Below the pieces are notes generated by a model. The model was not told where the DNA came from. It saw only the letters and a program-made list of their open reading frames with translations, and searched no databases. DNA of 64,000 bases from Streptomyces sp. NBC_01216 (GTDB lineage Bacteria > Actinomycetota > Actinomycetes > Streptomycetales > Streptomycetaceae), in assembly GCF_035994945.1 (NCBI RefSeq), contig NZ_CP108677.1, positions 4,712,001-4,776,000 on the forward strand, in the 5' to 3' direction. Shown here in pieces: positions 1 to 8,689 of the stretch. A program made the position numbers and the translations under genes. Position 1 is the first letter of the stretch; every line of letters starts with the position of its first letter.

Positions 1-37
1 GCACGAGGGCCGAGTACGGGATCTGTGTGGTTGCCAT
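1..37 (-). CDS. Phage structural-region protein, N-terminus only
   Basis: Only the first 12 codons are inside the window (MATTQIPYSALV). The ATG at 37-35 is preceded by an AGGAG Shine-Dalgarno at normal spacing, and it lies directly after the capsid gene on the same strand. In tailed phages this position is usually held by a head-tail connector or a small decoration protein. The function cannot be read from 12 residues. Confidence 0.5.
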   Translation of the reverse strand, partial: MATTQIPYSALV

Positions 38-49
38 GGGTCAGGCTCC

Positions 50-910
50 TCAGGCGGGGTTGATGAACGCGGCGGCCAGGTGGTCGGGGCGCAGCACCTT
101 CGCCCCGTACAGGGCCAGGCCCTTGACGGCGTCCTCGAAGGAGTTCTCGGGGCGGTATGCCTCGGTCTTGTTGATCTGCTCGGCAAACGTCACCGCGGAC
201 TTCACACCGGCCTGGATGACCGTGGTGTCGCCGGTCGGTACGGGGCAGTTGTTCGACTCGTAGATGTCGAAGCCGGCCGCGCGGCCGACGAACCCGTTGC
301 GCAGGCCGGTGTCCGTGGCCGCCTTGTCCGCGGAGATGAACCGGTCGTCGAGGAGCAGCGAGGCGTAAAACTCGGGCGGGACGATCACGTACCGGCCCAT
401 CTTCGGAACGTTCGCCTTGGTCAGCTTCGTGCGCAGCGGCACAAGGACCTCGTCGTAGGCGTCGGTCGCGGTGGTGTAGGTGTCGATCGGGGAGCCGACC
501 ACGTTCAGGAAGTTCCCGGACGCGATCTGCGTGTACAGGCCCGCCACGTACTGGTCCATGGTGTCCGCGAGCGCGTAGGCCGCCTCGGACATGGCCTGCG
601 GGATCAGGTTCGACTTGGCCTGCCGCTTGTCGACGTCGTCGATGGAGAACGCCCAGTACTTCGACTGGTCCACCACCAGGGTGCGCTGCCCGGTGGTCAG
701 CGACTCCGGCGTGATGACGGTCGAGCCCGGGGTGTAGGTGCCGATCGCCGGCCGGGACACCGAGGTGATGCGGACGGTGTCGCCCGCCTCGCCGATCTCG
801 CCCTCGTAGTCGCGGTTGACCACCGTCGGCGAGGCGTAGATCAATTCTTTGCGGGCCGCGACCATCAGTCGCGAGCTCCAGATCTCGGGAACGAAATTCC
901 TGACGGACAT
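50..910 (-). CDS. Phage major capsid protein (HK97 fold, P22-coat-like)
   Basis: 286 aa. It should form the capsomers of the phage head. The sequence reads as a coat protein: an N-terminal segment (VPEIWSSRLMVAARKEL) followed by a beta-rich E-loop-like stretch with 'GDTVRITSVSRP' and 'TPGSTVITPESL', then a helical spine and a C-terminal region ending LRPDHLAAAFINPA. I place it by these features, its size, and its position after portal, MuF and scaffold genes. There is no visible N-terminal scaffold domain, which fits the separate scaffold gene upstream. The exact subfamily (P22 gp5-like against other HK97-fold coats) is inferred. Confidence 0.8.
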   Translation of the reverse strand: MSVRNFVPEIWSSRLMVAARKELIYASPTVVNRDYEGEIGEAGDTVRITSVSRPAIGTYTPGSTVITPESLTTGQRTLVVDQSKYWAFSIDDVDKRQAKSNLIPQAMSEAAYALADTMDQYVAGLYTQIASGNFLNVVGSPIDTYTTATDAYDEVLVPLRTKLTKANVPKMGRYVIVPPEFYASLLLDDRFISADKAATDTGLRNGFVGRAAGFDIYESNNCPVPTGDTTVIQAGVKSAVTFAEQINKTEAYRPENSFEDAVKGLALYGAKVLRPDHLAAAFINPA

Positions 911-922
911 GCTTCCTCCTGG

Positions 923-1657
923 CTACTTGCCGCCCATGAGGTCGTCGAGACGCCCGTCGATGCGGGCCTTCTCGATCGCCTCCGGGCTCATGGACTTGAG
1001 GTCTGCTCGGGTGAGCTGCTTCGGCCGGGACGCCTTGCGCGCCGCTCCGCCGTCGCCGGTGCCCTGGAACCTCTTCACCGTTGCGGCTGCCAGGTAGGGC
1101 TTGGCCTTGAGGAGATCCTCGATCGCATCCTCGATCTCCTCGGGGTCGATCTCGCCGTCTTCGCCGACCTCGAACTGATCGAGGTCGAGGAAGGTCAGCG
1201 CGTCCTTGGGGTCGTTCAGACGGCCCTTGGCCGCCGCCCGGATCTCCGCCTTAAGGATCCGAGTGTTGGCCTTCGACAGGGCGTCGGCCTCGGCCTGTCG
1301 GCGCGTGTTCTCTGCCTCGTCGGCGCCGTCCTTGGCCGCGAGCTGCTCCTCCAGGGCCTTGCGCTTCTCGCGCTCGCTGTGCCACTTGCCCTTCATCGAC
1401 GCAAGCGCCCGCTTGCCCCGGTCGCCGAGCGCCTCGGCGCCGTCCGGGTCCGGCTCGCCGCCCTCGAGGTCGTCCTCGCCGTCGTCGGCGGGAACCTCCT
1501 CCCCCTCCTCGTCGCCGGCGGGGTCCGGCTCGCCGCCCTCGGGGTCGTCCTCGCCGCCGTCGGCGTACAAGACCGGTGACCACGGGCCGGACGCGTAGGG
1601 GTGGGCCCAGCCGGGCGCGTGCGCGCGGGCATGGCGGGGCAGGGTCGATCGCTGCAT
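923..1657 (-). CDS. Phage head scaffolding protein
   Basis: 244 aa, very acidic. Residues about 30-75 are an Asp/Glu/Gly/Pro-rich tract. Residues about 78-150 look like a coiled coil (KGKWHSEREKRKALEEQLAAKD and following). The C-terminus is basic (KASRPKQLTRADLKSM...), as expected for the capsid-binding end of scaffolds. It sits 12 bp before the capsid gene. The acidic tract contains an internal duplication: DNA 1446-1490 is repeated at 1521-1565 with two mismatches, a 25-codon period. Scaffold proteins guide procapsid assembly and leave before or during DNA packaging. Confidence 0.78.
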   Translation of the reverse strand: MQRSTLPRHARAHAPGWAHPYASGPWSPVLYADGGEDDPEGGEPDPAGDEEGEEVPADDGEDDLEGGEPDPDGAEALGDRGKRALASMKGKWHSEREKRKALEEQLAAKDGADEAENTRRQAEADALSKANTRILKAEIRAAAKGRLNDPKDALTFLDLDQFEVGEDGEIDPEEIEDAIEDLLKAKPYLAAATVKRFQGTGDGGAARKASRPKQLTRADLKSMSPEAIEKARIDGRLDDLMGGK

Positions 1658-1707
1658 GGATGCTCCCGTTGCGGGGTGAGAGCCCGCGCTTTGCGCGCGG
1701 GCAGGGG

Positions 1708-2676
1708 TCAGACGATGTAGCTGTGGGTGCGCAGCAGCCTGATGGCGTGCTCGCGGTCGTCGGCGAGCCGGAAGATCTCCTCCGGCATCAACCGGGGCGT
1801 CTGGCTGACGCGGTAGCGCTGACCGGGCACCTTCTCCAGGTTCTTCAGCCGCTTGCCCGCCAGGCCGCGGCTGGTTACGCCCTCCGAGGTGACCAACAGC
1901 TTCTTCCCGAACACGCTGGCGCTGGACATGCCACGGCGGGCGTTGACGACCTGCGCAATGTCGGCGCCAGCGTCGATGGCCTTCATCCCGGCCTCACCGA
2001 ACGTCTTCCTCCGCTGGGCCGGCGACATCTCGTCGTACAGGTCCTTCGCGTCGAACGGCTCCGGCCGCGACGACGAGGTGACCGGCTCCATACCGCAGTG
2101 GCAGTTCGGGTGCCGCTGAAACGCCGTCGACACCCCGCCCACCCGAATCCCCGCGAGTACCAGACACCGCGAGCACGCACCCGCGTTCGGCACCCGCACG
2201 TAGGTGGTGACGTCCCGGCGAGCGACCATGCCCACTTGGTCCGCAGCCCGGCCCGTGTCCGCCACGGCCGTGCGCACGATGACGTCCAGCAGCGCCTGAC
2301 CGTGTGCCATGGACTGCGCCACCGGCCGGCCTTGGGCAACCAGCCGAAGCGCTGACCACATCGGGGCCATCAGCACCGCAGCCAGCGGTCTGCCCGCACC
2401 GTCCACGCCGACAAGCGAGGACGGCACCAGGCGTTCCTCTGGATACTCGGGCGGCGGCAGACCGAGCAACTGCCGCAACCACAGGTTCGTCGACGAAGCC
2501 GCGGCCAGCTGCCCGCCGGACACGATCGCCAGCAGCCGGCCCAGGAGCAGCAGCCAGGAGCTGTAGATGTTGTCCCGATCAATGTCCCGCCACACCGCGT
2601 GTGTCGCCCGCACCGTCGCCTCAGCGAGCCTCTTCCGCGCTTCGACATGGTCCTGTGCATCGGGTGACGGGCTCAT
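1708..2676 (-). CDS. MuF-like minor head (head morphogenesis) protein
   Basis: 322 aa. An N-terminal helical half is followed by the MuF-type core around residues 150-200: 'RVPNAGACSRCLVLAGIRVG' and then 'RHPNCHCGMEPV', which has the Cys/His pattern typical of the SPP1 gp7/MuF family. These proteins bind the portal and enter the capsid, and in some phages are fused to toxins or proteases. No extra C-terminal toxin domain is obvious here; the tail is about 90 residues of unassigned sequence. The start codon overlaps the portal stop (ATGA), so the two are translationally coupled. Confidence 0.72.
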   Translation of the reverse strand: MSPSPDAQDHVEARKRLAEATVRATHAVWRDIDRDNIYSSWLLLLGRLLAIVSGGQLAAASSTNLWLRQLLGLPPPEYPEERLVPSSLVGVDGAGRPLAAVLMAPMWSALRLVAQGRPVAQSMAHGQALLDVIVRTAVADTGRAADQVGMVARRDVTTYVRVPNAGACSRCLVLAGIRVGGVSTAFQRHPNCHCGMEPVTSSSRPEPFDAKDLYDEMSPAQRRKTFGEAGMKAIDAGADIAQVVNARRGMSSASVFGKKLLVTSEGVTSRGLAGKRLKNLEKVPGQRYRVSQTPRLMPEEIFRLADDREHAIRLLRTHSYIV

Positions 2677-4151
2677 GCCGCTGGATCCTGCCCGCCCTCA
2701 GGCTCCGGCGCGGTCGGCAGGTTGGGGGCGGCCGAGCTGCCGTCCATGAGCTGGCGGGTGATCTCGGCTGTCGGATCCATCTCCAGCTCAGCCTCCTTCA
2801 TCGCCAGCATGTCGGAGACCTCGGTGGGCGTGAGCCCGTACTTGAGGGCCAGCCACTGGAACGGGAACCCCAACTGCTTCAGCTTCAGCAACGCGTCGGC
2901 CATCTGCGCATGGCTGCGGGACTCGGAGTCCGCCCACAGCACGCGGCCCGAGCGCAGCGCGCGGGCCTTGGCCTCCTGCCCCTTCGCGAGGGCGATCAGG
3001 CGGGCGACCTCGCGCAGGCCCTGGCCGAACCACAGCTTCTTCTCGTCGACCCGCTGGACGAGCCCGGTCTCCGCGGCGAGCAGCGAGTCGGCCGACAGGT
3101 TGGCCATCTTCCCGATGAGGTAGTGCTGCGGGGTGCGGGTCTGGGCGGCGAGGTGGCCGACGGCGACCTCGATGATCCCGGTGTACATGGCGAGGTTCGC
3201 GGCCTGCCACTCGGCGATCTTGGTGTCCTTGCCGGAGAACATCATCACGCGGTCCACGGCGAACTTGGTGATGTCGACCAGCTGCTTGCCGACGATCTCG
3301 CCCGCGCTGTTCAGCTTCGGGATCGTGGGCGGCTCGGCGCCGAGGATGACGCGCTGCGGGAACGACGCGTAGTCCGAGGCGGTGAAGAGCTGCGCCCACA
3401 GCAGGTTGATGGCGTCCTGCATGGCAATGACGCCTTGCACGTCGGACATGGGCTCGTCCACCAGCATCGGCTTGTTCGGCAGCTCCACCATCGGCACGAG
3501 GCCCATCGGGTTGGGCTGCGGATTCGGCTCGTCGCCCATGTCCCGCGGCTGCCAACCCTTGATCTCCTCATCGACGTCAGCCATCTGCGGCGACTTGTCC
3601 TGACGCGCGAGCGGCCGGCAGAACTTCCACACCCCATCGGGCAGGTAGAGAGTGGCGTAGTCCTCGCTGCCGTCCTGCCAGCGCTTGAGTGCGGCACGAC
3701 GGCGGGTACGGGAGCCGGGCTCGTAGGCCACGATGGACTGCGAGGCATCCTCGAACGTGACGACCGGCATGTCCGGGTCGTTGGGGTCACCCCACACCAG
3801 GACGAAGCAGCGCGCGCCGGTCACCGCGCCAAGGAACCCAAGCTGCGAGTCGGAGTCCAGGCCGTTGACCTGCCACACCTCCCACAGGTCCTTGTCCGCT
3901 TCCATCTCGCCCGAGGCGAGGAACCCCGTCACGGTCAGCCGCTCCACGGGGGAGTCCGCAACCACCTGGGTCCAGTTGTCGGAGAAGTCCCGGTAGCGCT
4001 CGCCGTGGAACTTTGCAAACTCCTCGCTCGCGAATTTGAGCCGGTGCTTGCCGCGGTAGTAGTCGGTGTGGACGTCGATGCTGCCTCGCCGCCGGATCAG
4101 CTCGCTCTCCAGCAGCGCGACCAGCTGGAGAGCCTGCGCCTCCGTAGCCAT
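2673..4151 (-). CDS. Phage portal protein (SPP1 Gp6-like)
   Basis: 492 aa, the usual length for SPP1-type portals. It would form the dodecameric ring at the capsid vertex through which DNA enters. Recognisable parts are the N-terminal 'LRRRGSIDVHTDYYRGKHRLKFASEEF', the stem/wing region with 'NWTQVVADSPVERLTVTGF', and the C-terminal 'QLGFPFQWLALKYGLTPTEV'. It lies between the terminase and MuF genes, the classical order. The start is 9 bp downstream of the terL stop, and its stop overlaps the MuF start by 4 nt. Confidence 0.82.
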   Translation of the reverse strand: MATEAQALQLVALLESELIRRRGSIDVHTDYYRGKHRLKFASEEFAKFHGERYRDFSDNWTQVVADSPVERLTVTGFLASGEMEADKDLWEVWQVNGLDSDSQLGFLGAVTGARCFVLVWGDPNDPDMPVVTFEDASQSIVAYEPGSRTRRRAALKRWQDGSEDYATLYLPDGVWKFCRPLARQDKSPQMADVDEEIKGWQPRDMGDEPNPQPNPMGLVPMVELPNKPMLVDEPMSDVQGVIAMQDAINLLWAQLFTASDYASFPQRVILGAEPPTIPKLNSAGEIVGKQLVDITKFAVDRVMMFSGKDTKIAEWQAANLAMYTGIIEVAVGHLAAQTRTPQHYLIGKMANLSADSLLAAETGLVQRVDEKKLWFGQGLREVARLIALAKGQEAKARALRSGRVLWADSESRSHAQMADALLKLKQLGFPFQWLALKYGLTPTEVSDMLAMKEAELEMDPTAEITRQLMDGSSAAPNLPTAPEPEGGQDPAA

Positions 4152-4160
4152 AGGCCCTCC

Positions 4161-5795
4161 TCATCCGCCGTAGTAGTAGGACTCGACGCGCTCAGCCAGA
4201 CCGGCGGCGATGACGTCGCCGAGGGCCTCGTGCGCGAGGATGCTCGACACCGTGGCGTCGATCTTCTGCGTGGGTGACGCCTTGCGGAGCACGTAGCGGT
4301 CCATGGGCCGGGCAGCCGCGCGCGTGTTGGCGATGTGCGCCTCGGTGATCGGGCACCCGTCGTGCGTGAAGCTCGATCCGTCACTGTTCCGTTTGACGAC
4401 GTCGGTCTTCAGCCGCTCGGCAGCCGAGTGCATCTGGATGATGCGTCGCGTGTGCCAGCGGATGACGCGCTCCTCGCCGTACTTGTCCACCCACTCGTCG
4501 ACCTCGGTCTCCCAGTACGGCGGATCCGCGTACAGCCGCACCACGTCGTACCGGTGCATCAGCTGATCCATCGCGGCCCGGACTTCCGCCCTGGGCACCT
4601 GCCCGTCGTAGTCCTCCGGGTTCCAGATCGTCGGCTCGTCGTTCGGCCCGTACACGGGCGTGAACTGGTAGCCGTCCATGGTCTCGGCGCGGATCGCAGT
4701 CCAGTCGTCCACGTCCGAGCCGTCGAACCCGAGCACAACCCGAGTCATTGGCCTCACGCGCCGAGGCTTGGCTTTCGCCGCCCACTTCGCCACGTCCAGC
4801 CAGGACGCGGAGCCGGCCACGCACCGGTTGCCGAAGAACCGTTCGGCCTGCGCCGGGTCCTTCTCCATGATCTCGGCCGCCTCAGCCTCAATGGCGTCGA
4901 GGTCCACATGGGCCGACCCGGCGTAGACGATGCTGTGGATCTTCCGGCGCTGCCGCTTGTCCCCGTAGGACAGCGACTTGGGCGCCTGCGGGTGATACCG
5001 GAAGATGTCGCGCGCCTTCGCCTCACTGGTGGTCTGCGCCACCGACTGCTCGGAGGGATCCCACCCGTTCGTCGTCTCCATCGACCGGCCACCCATACCT
5101 GCCGTACCGCGCCGCTGGGTCTCGGCGACACGGCGCAGTTTGTTTGCCGCGTTGTATAGGCCGGTCTCGTCCTGGAGGGCGAAGATGATCGGGTTACCGA
5201 GGCGGGACAGAGCTGAGGACGTGACGACGTCGATGCGCCCGTCGTCGCCGACTCGAGTGAACTCCTCGCCCGCGGTCATCATCTCGGTGAGCGGACCGCG
5301 CTTCACCATCGAGCGGAGCGGCCGGTAGACGTTGGCGACCTGGTCCTCGGATGTCGCCGTGAGCTGGATCAGCGGCGTCGGCCACGGCGTGCCCATCGGC
5401 TCGCCAGGCTCGTAGTCGTACCACCAGCCGCAGCCGCAGCCGTGCTCCGAGCACCGGTAGCGTTCGCCGCCCTTGGCCCACCCGTCGAACACCACGGGGC
5501 CAGCGGCCTCGGCAAGCACGATGGTGGCGGACCACGGACCCTTCCCGGTCTTCTGCGGTGCGACGACCTGCGAGCGCCGGTAGTGGAACGCGGGCGCGAG
5601 CTGGCCGACCCTGGCGTCCGGGCGCACGCGGTAGTGGTTGACGGTGCACCACAGCTGCCACGGGTACAGCTCCATGCGCTCACCGGCGCGGAAGCCGTCC
5701 GGCACCGGACAGTGCTCCTCGATCCAGTCCGGAGCGATCCATAGCGTGGGGAAATCAACGACGAACTCGGCGCCCGCCTCAGCCACCTTCGCCAC
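4161..5795 (-). CDS. Terminase large subunit
   Basis: 544 aa. The packaging motor: an ATPase followed by a nuclease. The ATPase part has 'APQKTGKGPWSA' as Walker A and a later acidic strand 'IIFALQDETGLY' as Walker B. The nuclease part starts near 'RVVLGFDGSDVDDW' (catalytic Asp) and continues with 'VVRLYADPPYW'. An insertion after Walker A carries 'CSEHGCGCGWW', possibly a small metal site. The first 17 nt overlap the end of terS. Confident as TerL; the packaging mechanism (cos or pac) is not settled by the sequence, although the adjacent HNH gene favours cos. Confidence 0.88.
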   Translation of the reverse strand: MAKVAEAGAEFVVDFPTLWIAPDWIEEHCPVPDGFRAGERMELYPWQLWCTVNHYRVRPDARVGQLAPAFHYRRSQVVAPQKTGKGPWSATIVLAEAAGPVVFDGWAKGGERYRCSEHGCGCGWWYDYEPGEPMGTPWPTPLIQLTATSEDQVANVYRPLRSMVKRGPLTEMMTAGEEFTRVGDDGRIDVVTSSALSRLGNPIIFALQDETGLYNAANKLRRVAETQRRGTAGMGGRSMETTNGWDPSEQSVAQTTSEAKARDIFRYHPQAPKSLSYGDKRQRRKIHSIVYAGSAHVDLDAIEAEAAEIMEKDPAQAERFFGNRCVAGSASWLDVAKWAAKAKPRRVRPMTRVVLGFDGSDVDDWTAIRAETMDGYQFTPVYGPNDEPTIWNPEDYDGQVPRAEVRAAMDQLMHRYDVVRLYADPPYWETEVDEWVDKYGEERVIRWHTRRIIQMHSAAERLKTDVVKRNSDGSSFTHDGCPITEAHIANTRAAARPMDRYVLRKASPTQKIDATVSSILAHEALGDVIAAGLAERVESYYYGG

Positions 5796-6261
5796 TGGAC
5801 ACGACCTTCAGCCGGTCCCGGGCCGACGCGCGGCGGACCGGCTCGACGTTGACGGCCGAGCCGACAGGCTCGGCCCCCTCGATAGCCGGGGCGATCTTCC
5901 AACGGTTGCGGTTCATGCCCGCCACGCTCAGCCCGAGACTGTCGAGGTAGCCGCGCACCATCTTCTTCACGTCGACCCTGGCGTCCGGGCGCTCCGCCTC
6001 GGCCAGCGTCCGGACGAACAGCGCGACCTCCAGCTCCTGGCCCATGTCCTCCCAGGCAACAGCCTGAGGCTTGGCCCACAGCTCGCCCCACAGGTCCAGC
6101 TCGCGGTCAGCCGGCGTGGTCAGCGGCCACTCAGGCGCCGGGCCCGGCCGGCCTTCAGCGGGCAGCGTCCGCCACCCACCCTTGTCGGTGGCCTTCGTGC
6201 TGCGAAGCGACCTCGGGTCCGGCGGCGGCCCGGAGACCGCGCGCGCTCCTCCACGGGGCAT
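5779..6261 (-). CDS. Terminase small subunit (P27-like)
   Basis: 160 aa. It recognises phage DNA and recruits TerL. The start is well supported by GAGGAG 9 nt upstream. The chain has a basic Pro-rich N-terminus, a helical middle (ADRELDLWGELWAKPQAVAW...) and 'MVRGYLDSLGLSVAGMNRNRWKI', which resembles the C-terminal 'LGLTPxxRxRL' region of P27-type small terminases. It overlaps terL by 17 nt. The 166 bp upstream to the HNH gene hold C- and G-tract inverted repeats and could contain the packaging site. Confidence 0.75.
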   Translation of the reverse strand: MPRGGARAVSGPPPDPRSLRSTKATDKGGWRTLPAEGRPGPAPEWPLTTPADRELDLWGELWAKPQAVAWEDMGQELEVALFVRTLAEAERPDARVDVKKMVRGYLDSLGLSVAGMNRNRWKIAPAIEGAEPVGSAVNVEPVRRASARDRLKVVSSGEGG

Positions 6262-6427
6262 AGTCGATCACTCCTCGTCGCTGCGTTGCGCAGCCTTGAG
6301 AGCCGTCACCTTGCGTGACGGCGGGGGACCCTCTGAACCCTCCGCACCCCCTCGCGCCCTCCCCCGCGCCTGACCGCCCCCTGCCGGTTGGGGTCATCCC
6401 CCTGGGGGTGGTGGCGGAGAGTGATGG

Positions 6428-6784
6428 CTACTGGCCCCAGGTCTCGCGGGCGGTCTTGCGTGCGTGGTGGCGTTTGCTCATGGCTTGCCAGTTGGTGGGG
6501 TCGAAGCCTCGTGGTCCGAGTGGTCCGAGGCCGTCGATGTGGTCGACCTCTGTTGCGAGGTCGCGTTGGAGGGGAGGCAGGGGGGTGCACTTGTCGCATT
6601 CGCAGTACGGGTGGTCTTGGAGGTAGCGGGGGCTGGCGTTGCGCCAGGTTCTACCTCGTCCTGCGTTGCGGTGTTGGGGGCGGGCTGCCTGGGCTTGGGT
6701 CTGGCATCCGGGGCATCTGCCTTGGGGGGTGAGGTTCGGGCAGCCTGGCGTAGGGCAGACCTGCAATGCCTTACGCGCGGGCAT
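6428..6784 (-). CDS. HNH endonuclease next to terminase
   Basis: 118 aa. Two N-terminal CxxC-type pairs (CPTPGCPN, CPGC) precede the HNH core: 'CECDKC...LATEVDHIDGLGP...DPTNWQAMSKRHHARKTARETWG'. This gives the DH of motif 1, the central N, and the K/RHH...K end. Small HNH nucleases beside terminase genes are commonly needed for cos cleavage in siphoviruses. I chose the ATG at 6784 because residues upstream in the open frame are low-complexity Arg/Pro/His translation of a different frame. Confidence 0.8.
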   Translation of the reverse strand: MPARKALQVCPTPGCPNLTPQGRCPGCQTQAQAARPQHRNAGRGRTWRNASPRYLQDHPYCECDKCTPLPPLQRDLATEVDHIDGLGPLGPRGFDPTNWQAMSKRHHARKTARETWGQ

Positions 6785-6908
6785 GTCCGGGCCTGTACGT
6801 CTGGGGGAAGCGTGCGTACATGTACGCGGCACGTGTGCGGTGGAGATGCCGTAGGGCGCGCTCGCGGTTCGGGTAGGCGCTGGGCATGCGCTCCTCCTGT
6901 GCGTGCGT

Positions 6909-6939
6909 GAGCCCGACCTGCGTGGTGCGGGCCGGGCTC
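6909..6939 (-). terminator. Hairpin after the prophage lipoprotein gene
   Basis: GAGCCCG (6909-6915) pairs with CGGGCTC (6933-6939), with further G/C pairing inside. It begins 12 bp beyond the stop of the lipoprotein gene. There is no clear T-tract, as is common in Streptomyces. Confidence 0.45.
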
Positions 6940-6951
6940 GGGGTGGGTGGG

Positions 6952-7374
6952 TCAGAAGGTGGGGCAGAGGTTCTTGTGCACCGCGTCGAGGATCTGGCCG
7001 CCGGTCTTGGGAGTAGCGATCTCGGGGAAGCGGGTGTCGACGGTGAAGCGGCCCAGCGCGGACTGGATGAGTTTGTCTCTGTCGTCCGGTGACGCCTTGA
7101 TGGAGCTGCACTGGTTCAGGCCGCGGCTGACGGCTTGATCTTCCTTGCCCGGCTTGATGATGCGCGGGTCGATGGCGTTGAGCGCGTCGAGGTACGCCTG
7201 CCGGTGTTGGGCGTCGGGCTCGGGCGGGAGGCCGGCTGCGGCTCGGGCGCTCGCCCGTGCTTCGGGGCTGAGCGTGGTGGGTGCTGCGGGCTCGTCCTTG
7301 CTGCCGCACGCGGTGAGAGCCAGCGCGAGGGTGATGGCGGTTGCTGCCAGGGTGGTGACGGGGCGTCTGCGCAT
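6952..7374 (-). CDS. Prophage-encoded DUF732-like lipoprotein
   Basis: 140 aa. The N-terminus is a lipoprotein signal: basic MRRRP, hydrophobic stretch, lipobox 'LTAC' with Cys at about residue 22. The mature part is about 118 residues with two later Cys residues (near 89 and 137), resembling the small DUF732 exported domain of actinobacteria. It has its own hairpin downstream and no obvious Shine-Dalgarno. Cargo lipoproteins expressed from prophages are known to block superinfection (for example Ltp of TP-J34 and Llp of T5). That role is an inference here; the domain assignment is moderate. Confidence 0.65.
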   Translation of the reverse strand: MRRRPVTTLAATAITLALALTACGSKDEPAAPTTLSPEARASARAAAGLPPEPDAQHRQAYLDALNAIDPRIIKPGKEDQAVSRGLNQCSSIKASPDDRDKLIQSALGRFTVDTRFPEIATPKTGGQILDAVHKNLCPTF

Positions 7375-7430
7375 TGCGTCAGGGTGGCGGATGCGCGGCT
7401 GCCGCGTGACTGTTGTGGCTGTCCTGTGAC

Positions 7431-8549
7431 TTACGCGGGTTCGGGGCCGATGTTTTCCAGGCGGAGGCGCCAGGGGTAGAGGGTGTGGGCGTAGACGGTG
7501 CCTGCGCTGGTGCCGGAGTGGGCGAGGGCGATGGTGGTGTTCCCGGAGCCGTCGATGTGCCCGGCGCCGACGGTGAACATCTCGCCGCTGGTCGCCTTCG
7601 AGAACGCGGTGCTCGGGTACATGGCGGGGTTGCCCTCGGCGAGGGGGCTGGACGTCTCCGAGGCCGCGTACTCCGCGATGGAGCCGGCGCTGTCCAGGAG
7701 CACCCAGTCGAGGAAGTGGGCGCCGGCGTACATGAATCGGCCGTACACCTTGATGCGATCCCCGGCCGCCGCGGCGATGGAGGCTTTCAGCTGGGTTCCG
7801 GCGGAGGTCTGCACGATGGCCCAGGGGGTGGTGGAGGGCAGGCCGGACAGATTGTCGTCGGTGATGCGGACGCTGGCGGTGGTGATGCTGCTGCCTCCGC
7901 CGATGTCATCGAACCGGCTGTCGTCGCCTGCTGCGACGGTGCCGGCGGTGGTGCCGACCGGTAGGAGGGCGGCGTCGCCGAGGCCGAGGGCGGTGCGCGC
8001 GGCGGATGCGTCGGTGAGGTCGGTCAGGTTGTTGCTCTGTGCGAGGAACGCGTTATCGGCGTATGCCCGGTCGCCGTGTGGGTCGGTCGCCTCCGTGTGC
8101 GTCGTGACGGCGCCCGACTGTTCGGCGCCCACGTCGGCGTAGGTGAGGACGACGACGCCAGCCTGCCCGTTGACAGAGGACACGGCGCCGCTTCCAGCGT
8201 CTCCGCCGTCGGGGGCGGGAACGGGGATGAGGGTGGAGATGTCGACGGTGCCGGTGCCGGTGATGTAGGCCCAGAATCGCTGTACGGGGGCGCCGAGGGG
8301 CTCGATGCTGATGCGCCAGCGCCACCCGGCGGGGCCGATGCCGGCAGCGTCGTTGGGGAGGATGGTGGCGGTGAAGGTGCCGTCGGTGATGTCGACGGTG
8401 CCGCCGCCTGGGTAGATCGCGGAGCGGCTGGTGTCGACGAGGTAGGTGGAGGGTGTGAGGACGACGCGGCCGTTGTAGCCGGTGCCTGCGAGGGCGGAGG
8501 GGAGGGTGCCGGTGAGGGTGATGGTGGGGGTGCCTGTGGGGAAGGTCAT
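7431..8549 (-). CDS. Tail-fibre / receptor-binding-like protein
   Basis: 372 aa from the ATG at 8549, which has GGAGGTG nine nt upstream; the 40 residues before it are Pro/His/Arg-rich and not real. Residues about 1-120 look like a beta-sandwich (ITLTGTLPSALAGTGYNGRVVLTPSTYLVD...). Residues about 135-155 carry the tail-fibre hallmark 'VSSVNGQAGVVVLTYADVGA', followed by a linker with an Asn-Asn-Leu-Thr-Asp-Leu motif. The C-terminal 150 residues could be a receptor-binding or carbohydrate-binding fold. It is unusual that it lies before the terminase genes rather than in the tail module. Confidence 0.65.
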   Translation of the reverse strand: MTFPTGTPTITLTGTLPSALAGTGYNGRVVLTPSTYLVDTSRSAIYPGGGTVDITDGTFTATILPNDAAGIGPAGWRWRISIEPLGAPVQRFWAYITGTGTVDISTLIPVPAPDGGDAGSGAVSSVNGQAGVVVLTYADVGAEQSGAVTTHTEATDPHGDRAYADNAFLAQSNNLTDLTDASAARTALGLGDAALLPVGTTAGTVAAGDDSRFDDIGGGSSITTASVRITDDNLSGLPSTTPWAIVQTSAGTQLKASIAAAAGDRIKVYGRFMYAGAHFLDWVLLDSAGSIAEYAASETSSPLAEGNPAMYPSTAFSKATSGEMFTVGAGHIDGSGNTTIALAHSGTSAGTVYAHTLYPWRLRLENIGPEPA

Positions 8550-8689
8550 GGGGTGGCACCTCCGGGCATGACGGAGGCCCCGCCACTGGTGTGGTCGGGG
8601 CCTGGGGTGTGGGTTTCCGGGCATGCCGGAGACGCCCCCATGATGGGGCACGGTCGGGGGGGTTTGCAACTAGGTGCAGAAACGCGAGG

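Noticed and set aside
80-1579. 499-aa open frame on the plus strand opposite capsid and scaffold
   Set aside because: Arg/Gly/Val-rich translation typical of the antisense of GC-rich genes; the minus frames give clear phage proteins.
6428-7309. Long 293-aa version of the HNH protein
   Set aside because: The first 175 residues are antisense-like Arg/Pro/His sequence over the lipoprotein gene; the HNH protein begins at 6784.
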